Source of the DNA: a virus
IMG/VR virus record: IMGVR_UViG_3300020417_001171
Coordinates: 1-25,019 of that record
Direction: 5' to 3' (one strand)
Length of the DNA stretch: 25,019 nucleotides
The notes beneath the pieces are model-generated. The model was not told the origin of the DNA, did no database searches, and was given only the letters and a program-made list of their open reading frames with translations. The position numbers were made by a program, and so were the translations under genes. Of this stretch, positions 23,500 through 25,019 are shown one piece after another (within the stretch, counting starts at the first letter, position 1; every line of letters begins with the position of its first letter).

Positions 23500-24047
23500 C
23501 CTTCTGCATAGTTTTTAATCGCGCGGGCATACACACCCGCAAGCCTCCCACGATTATTGTTAATCATTCTCCACTCTTCTTCATTACTCCCGAAAAACGG
23601 TTCAGCAATCACCGCTACAGGGCGCACCTTGCGGAGTAGATAACTACCTCGTTGTTTGGGGCCTCGCGGTTTTATGCCCCGTGAAACCATTTCGGGATAC
23701 GATTGCTCCATCTCATCACGTAGAGTAGAAGCAAGTTTCTCTCCGCCCTTGCTAGTATGCCAATAAAGCCACTCGTGCCCTTTGGCGGATGGGCTGGCTG
23801 AGTTAAAATGTAGCTCAATAACTGCGTCGATGTCGTCTTCGATTAACTTACGAGACAGGTAATTGATGCCACCTACATAACTCTTAGCTGGATATGTATC
23901 GTAGATCCGGTGGTCTACATTTAAAACATGGGCAATACGGCGAACCATGTCGCGGTTAAAGTCCCATTCCGAAAGGACATAGTCGCCTGTCGTATATGCG
24001 CCTTGGTCTCCTAGACGGGAGTGCCCAACTGCCAGACCAATTTTCAT
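23496..24047 (-). CDS. N-acetylmuramoyl-L-alanine amidase (endolysin)
   Basis: A 183-aa protein with the Amidase_3 zinc site: H9 in LAVGHSRLGDQGA, E27 in LSEWDFNRD, H80 in VIELHFNSAS and catalytic E149 in VIAEPFFGSN. The enzyme cuts the bond between muramic acid and the peptide stem of peptidoglycan, releasing progeny phage. It has no signal peptide or wall-binding domain, so it is a single-domain endolysin of the type used against Gram-negative hosts, and it should need a holin to reach the wall. Small membrane proteins just upstream can serve. It overlaps the 55-aa membrane protein by 4 nt. Confidence 0.92.
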   Translation of the reverse strand: MKIGLAVGHSRLGDQGAYTTGDYVLSEWDFNRDMVRRIAHVLNVDHRIYDTYPAKSYVGGINYLSRKLIEDDIDAVIELHFNSASPSAKGHEWLYWHTSKGGEKLASTLRDEMEQSYPEMVSRGIKPRGPKQRGSYLLRKVRPVAVIAEPFFGSNEEEWRMINNNRGRLAGVYARAIKNYAEG

Positions 24048-24211
24048 TTTTTAATGACGCGGTAAAGAGACACAAGGCCAACAGCGATGCCCACAATAAG
24101 AGAACCAACACGCAACCAATACTCAAATTGTTCCTGCATGCTTGTGATAAGGCCCAGCATCGGAGCCGCCATGCCAACTAGAGAGTCGATGACTTTAGGG
24201 TAGTTAATCAT
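24044..24211 (-). CDS. Small membrane protein, holin candidate (55 aa)
   Basis: A 55-aa frame from the ATG at 24211: MINYPKVIDSLVGMAAPMLG, LITSMQEQFEYWLRVGSLIV, GIAVGLVSLYRVIKK. Two hydrophobic segments (about 10-24 and 34-50) and a basic C-terminus fit a holin-like or holin-accessory protein. It sits directly before the amidase, with ATGA overlaps on both sides. Function is inferred from context. Confidence 0.7.
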   Translation of the reverse strand: MINYPKVIDSLVGMAAPMLGLITSMQEQFEYWLRVGSLIVGIAVGLVSLYRVIKK

Positions 24212-24489
24212 TTTTCACCAATAATAACCGCACGGCGATATGAGTAGTCGCTGTGGAACTTGTGGTCTTTTCGCCCCACCAAACTCCCTTCGCAGAACTC
24301 ATACGTTTTGCCTTCAATCAGCGTCACTGTCGGCGGATCGTATAATGCGCTGGCGTTCGCGCTTGATGCGCTTTGCGACCCGTTCCATGAGCAGCTTGCT
24401 ATGAGGGTCGCCAATGGAAGCAAGGCCATCAAGCCTATCTTCGAGAGCGTCGAGATGTCGGTCTCGTTGCAGTCGCACATATTCGACAT
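24208..24489 (-). CDS. Small lipoprotein, o-spanin (Rz1-like) candidate
   Basis: A 93-aa frame from 24489, with an internal ATG at 24429 giving 73 aa starting MALLPLATLIASCSWNGSQS. LATLIASC is a good lipobox, with the acylated Cys in the IASC sequence. After it comes a Ser/Ala-rich linker (SQSASSANASALYDPP) and a short folded part (VTLIEGKTYEFCEGSL). The 5' end lies inside the neighbouring 72-aa gene in another frame, which is the usual arrangement of Rz/Rz1 spanin pairs. Unlike classical Rz1 it is not proline-rich. The acidic segment before the internal Met is odd for a signal peptide, so the shorter start may be real. It overlaps the next gene by 4 nt. Confidence 0.6.
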   Translation of the reverse strand: MSNMCDCNETDISTLSKIGLMALLPLATLIASCSWNGSQSASSANASALYDPPTVTLIEGKTYEFCEGSLVGRKDHKFHSDYSYRRAVIIGEK

Positions 24490-24532
24490 AAGCCTGTAAA
24501 GCAGCAGTTAATAACTTAAAGAAGGTCTTCAC
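24314..24532 (-). CDS. Small helical protein, i-spanin (Rz-like) candidate
   Basis: A 72-aa frame from a GTG at 24532: MKTFFKLLTAALQAYVEYVR then a charged helix (RLQRDRHLDALEDRLDGLAS ... MERVAKRIKRERQRI). A short hydrophobic N-terminus followed by a coiled-coil-like segment fits an Rz-like inner-membrane spanin, though the hydrophobic part is short and weak. The lipoprotein gene starts inside it in a different frame. The GTG overlaps the stop of the upstream small membrane protein by 4 nt. A cytoplasmic helical protein is the alternative. Confidence 0.55.
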   Translation of the reverse strand: MKTFFKLLTAALQAYVEYVRLQRDRHLDALEDRLDGLASIGDPHSKLLMERVAKRIKRERQRIIRSADSDAD

Positions 24533-24708
24533 TTGCTCTTAGCCTTGCCCACATTGAGGGCAAGCCAGCTAATGACGCTTGAGATTCTCTGGACCCATTT
24601 GTTGTCCGATTCGTTAGGAGTCATGGTGGCGACTAGTGAGGCCACCGCAATTACGCTGGCTGCAATCTGCAAAAGTTCTTCTGCGTTATTTGTAATGTAT
24701 TCGATCAT
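24529..24708 (-). CDS. Small membrane protein, holin-like (59 aa)
   Basis: A 59-aa frame from the ATG at 24708: MIEYITNNAEELLQIAASVI, AVASLVATMTPNESDNKWVQ, RISSVISWLALNVGKAKSK. One hydrophobic segment (about 14-30), then a TPNESDNKW loop and ISSVISWLALNVGKAK. The 'TP...KW...LALNVGKAK' pattern recurs in short holin-like proteins of marine phages as I remember them. It is the first gene of the lysis group, 11 nt after the 88-aa gene, and overlaps the next by 4 nt. Confidence 0.7.
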   Translation of the reverse strand: MIEYITNNAEELLQIAASVIAVASLVATMTPNESDNKWVQRISSVISWLALNVGKAKSK

Positions 24709-24719
24709 TGAATTGGGGG

Positions 24720-24986
24720 TTACATCATATTGTTGGTGTAGGCTCCCACACCAGAGGGGTCGAAATTGATTCTGGGTTTAGCCGCGCCTCTGTGGGCATC
24801 AAGCTCTTCATCAAGGATAGCGCGGCAAATTCCCCAGTGGTAATTAGCGCGTTCAAGATCTGCATTGTCTTCCGCAGTGTTGCCCAACATGGCATGCTTG
24901 ATTGCACTCAGACTAGAAACATAAACAACGTCCGTGCTACTAAGAAGTGTCTGGAACTTGCGCTTTAGCAGGAGGCGGATCGACAT
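24720..24986 (-). CDS. Small conserved-type phage protein, function unknown (88 aa)
   Basis: An 88-aa frame starting MSIRLLLKRKFQTLLSSTDV. The core AIKHAMLGNTAEDNADLERA followed by NYHWGICRAILDEELDAHRG and the tail PRINFDPSGVGAYTNNMM resemble a small protein I have seen in marine phages close to head or neck genes. It probably forms two helices plus an extended tail. It may be a structural connector (inference). It overlaps the open end of the preceding gene by 47 nt. The first 12 or so residues look less conserved-like, so the real start is uncertain, but no better start codon is visible before the core. Confidence 0.7.
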   Translation of the reverse strand: MSIRLLLKRKFQTLLSSTDVVYVSSLSAIKHAMLGNTAEDNADLERANYHWGICRAILDEELDAHRGAAKPRINFDPSGVGAYTNNMM

Positions 24987-25019
24987 CGTTTTTTCGTTCC
25001 GGTTGTCGATGCGGTAACG
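24940..25019 (-). CDS. C-terminal end of a gene entering from the right (partial)
   Basis: An open minus-strand frame enters the window at 25017 and stops at TAG 24940-24942. It reads LPHRQPERKNDVDPPPAKAQ and ends VPDTS. A Pro-rich polar tail like this is common at the end of phage structural proteins, but 25 residues are too few to identify it. It would overlap the 88-aa gene by 47 nt. Confidence 0.4.
   Translation of the reverse strand, partial: LPHRQPERKNDVDPPPAKAQVPDTS

Noticed and set aside
24260-24968. Plus-strand frames opposite the lysis cassette (for example 24260-24499, 24533-24769)
   Set aside because: The minus strand holds a complete chain of overlapping genes with lysis-type features. 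The plus frames show no motif.
1-25019. tRNA genes, CRISPR arrays, integrase, transposase or attachment sites
   Set aside because: I looked for cloverleaf-like patterns, regularly spaced repeats and the relevant protein motifs and saw none. A tRNA scan was not possible, so weak or degenerate tRNAs are not excluded.

Overview
The window looks like part of the genome of an uncultured tailed bacteriophage. It is dense with short overlapping genes and carries a large terminase subunit, a family A DNA polymerase with its replication and recombination partners, a lysis cassette, and one enormous virion-type protein. I see no rRNA, tRNA, integrase, transposase or CRISPR array. The gene set (small SNF2-like helicase, Cas4/RecB-like nuclease, ssDNA-binding candidate, PolA, primase-helicase, RuvC-like resolvase, and several tiny basic proteins) resembles marine podovirus-like phages. 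The host cannot be read from the sequence.

The layout has three transcription blocks. Block 1 (bases 1-12314, leftward) starts with the large terminase and runs through a small basic protein and two virion-type genes into a giant open frame. That frame covers at least 2683 codons and leaves the window at its left edge. The three last genes in the order of transcription resemble the ejection or internal-core proteins of T7-like phages by position and rising size, not by recognised homology. The giant protein carries two degenerate metallopeptidase-like segments and several glycine/alanine-rich hydrophobic stretches.

Block 2 (12348-22136, rightward) starts only 33 bp from the terminase start, with a helix-turn-helix small terminase candidate. 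It continues through small unknown genes, a DUF1599-type MazG-like protein, a RuvC-like resolvase, an SF2 helicase, a PD-(D/E)XK nuclease, a probable ssDNA-binding protein, a coiled-coil protein, DNA polymerase A and a primase-helicase. A strong intrinsic terminator sits directly in front of the polymerase gene, so polymerase transcription must either read through it or start within about 16 nt.

Block 3 (25019-22069, leftward) has a structural gene tail at the right edge, then a lysis module (small membrane proteins, overlapping spanin-like pair, N-acetylmuramoyl-L-alanine amidase), a SprT-like metalloprotein, three tiny basic proteins and a PD-(D/E)XK nuclease. The nuclease gene overlaps the primase-helicase tail to tail by 68 bp. 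Nearly every junction in block 3 overlaps by 1-8 nt, which suggests translational coupling.

The most unusual items are the giant protein with duplicated EExxH segments, a 77-nt near-perfect palindrome abutting the terminase stop codon, the divergent terminase pair, the terminator before polA, and a leucine at the PolA position equivalent to E. coli Phe762.
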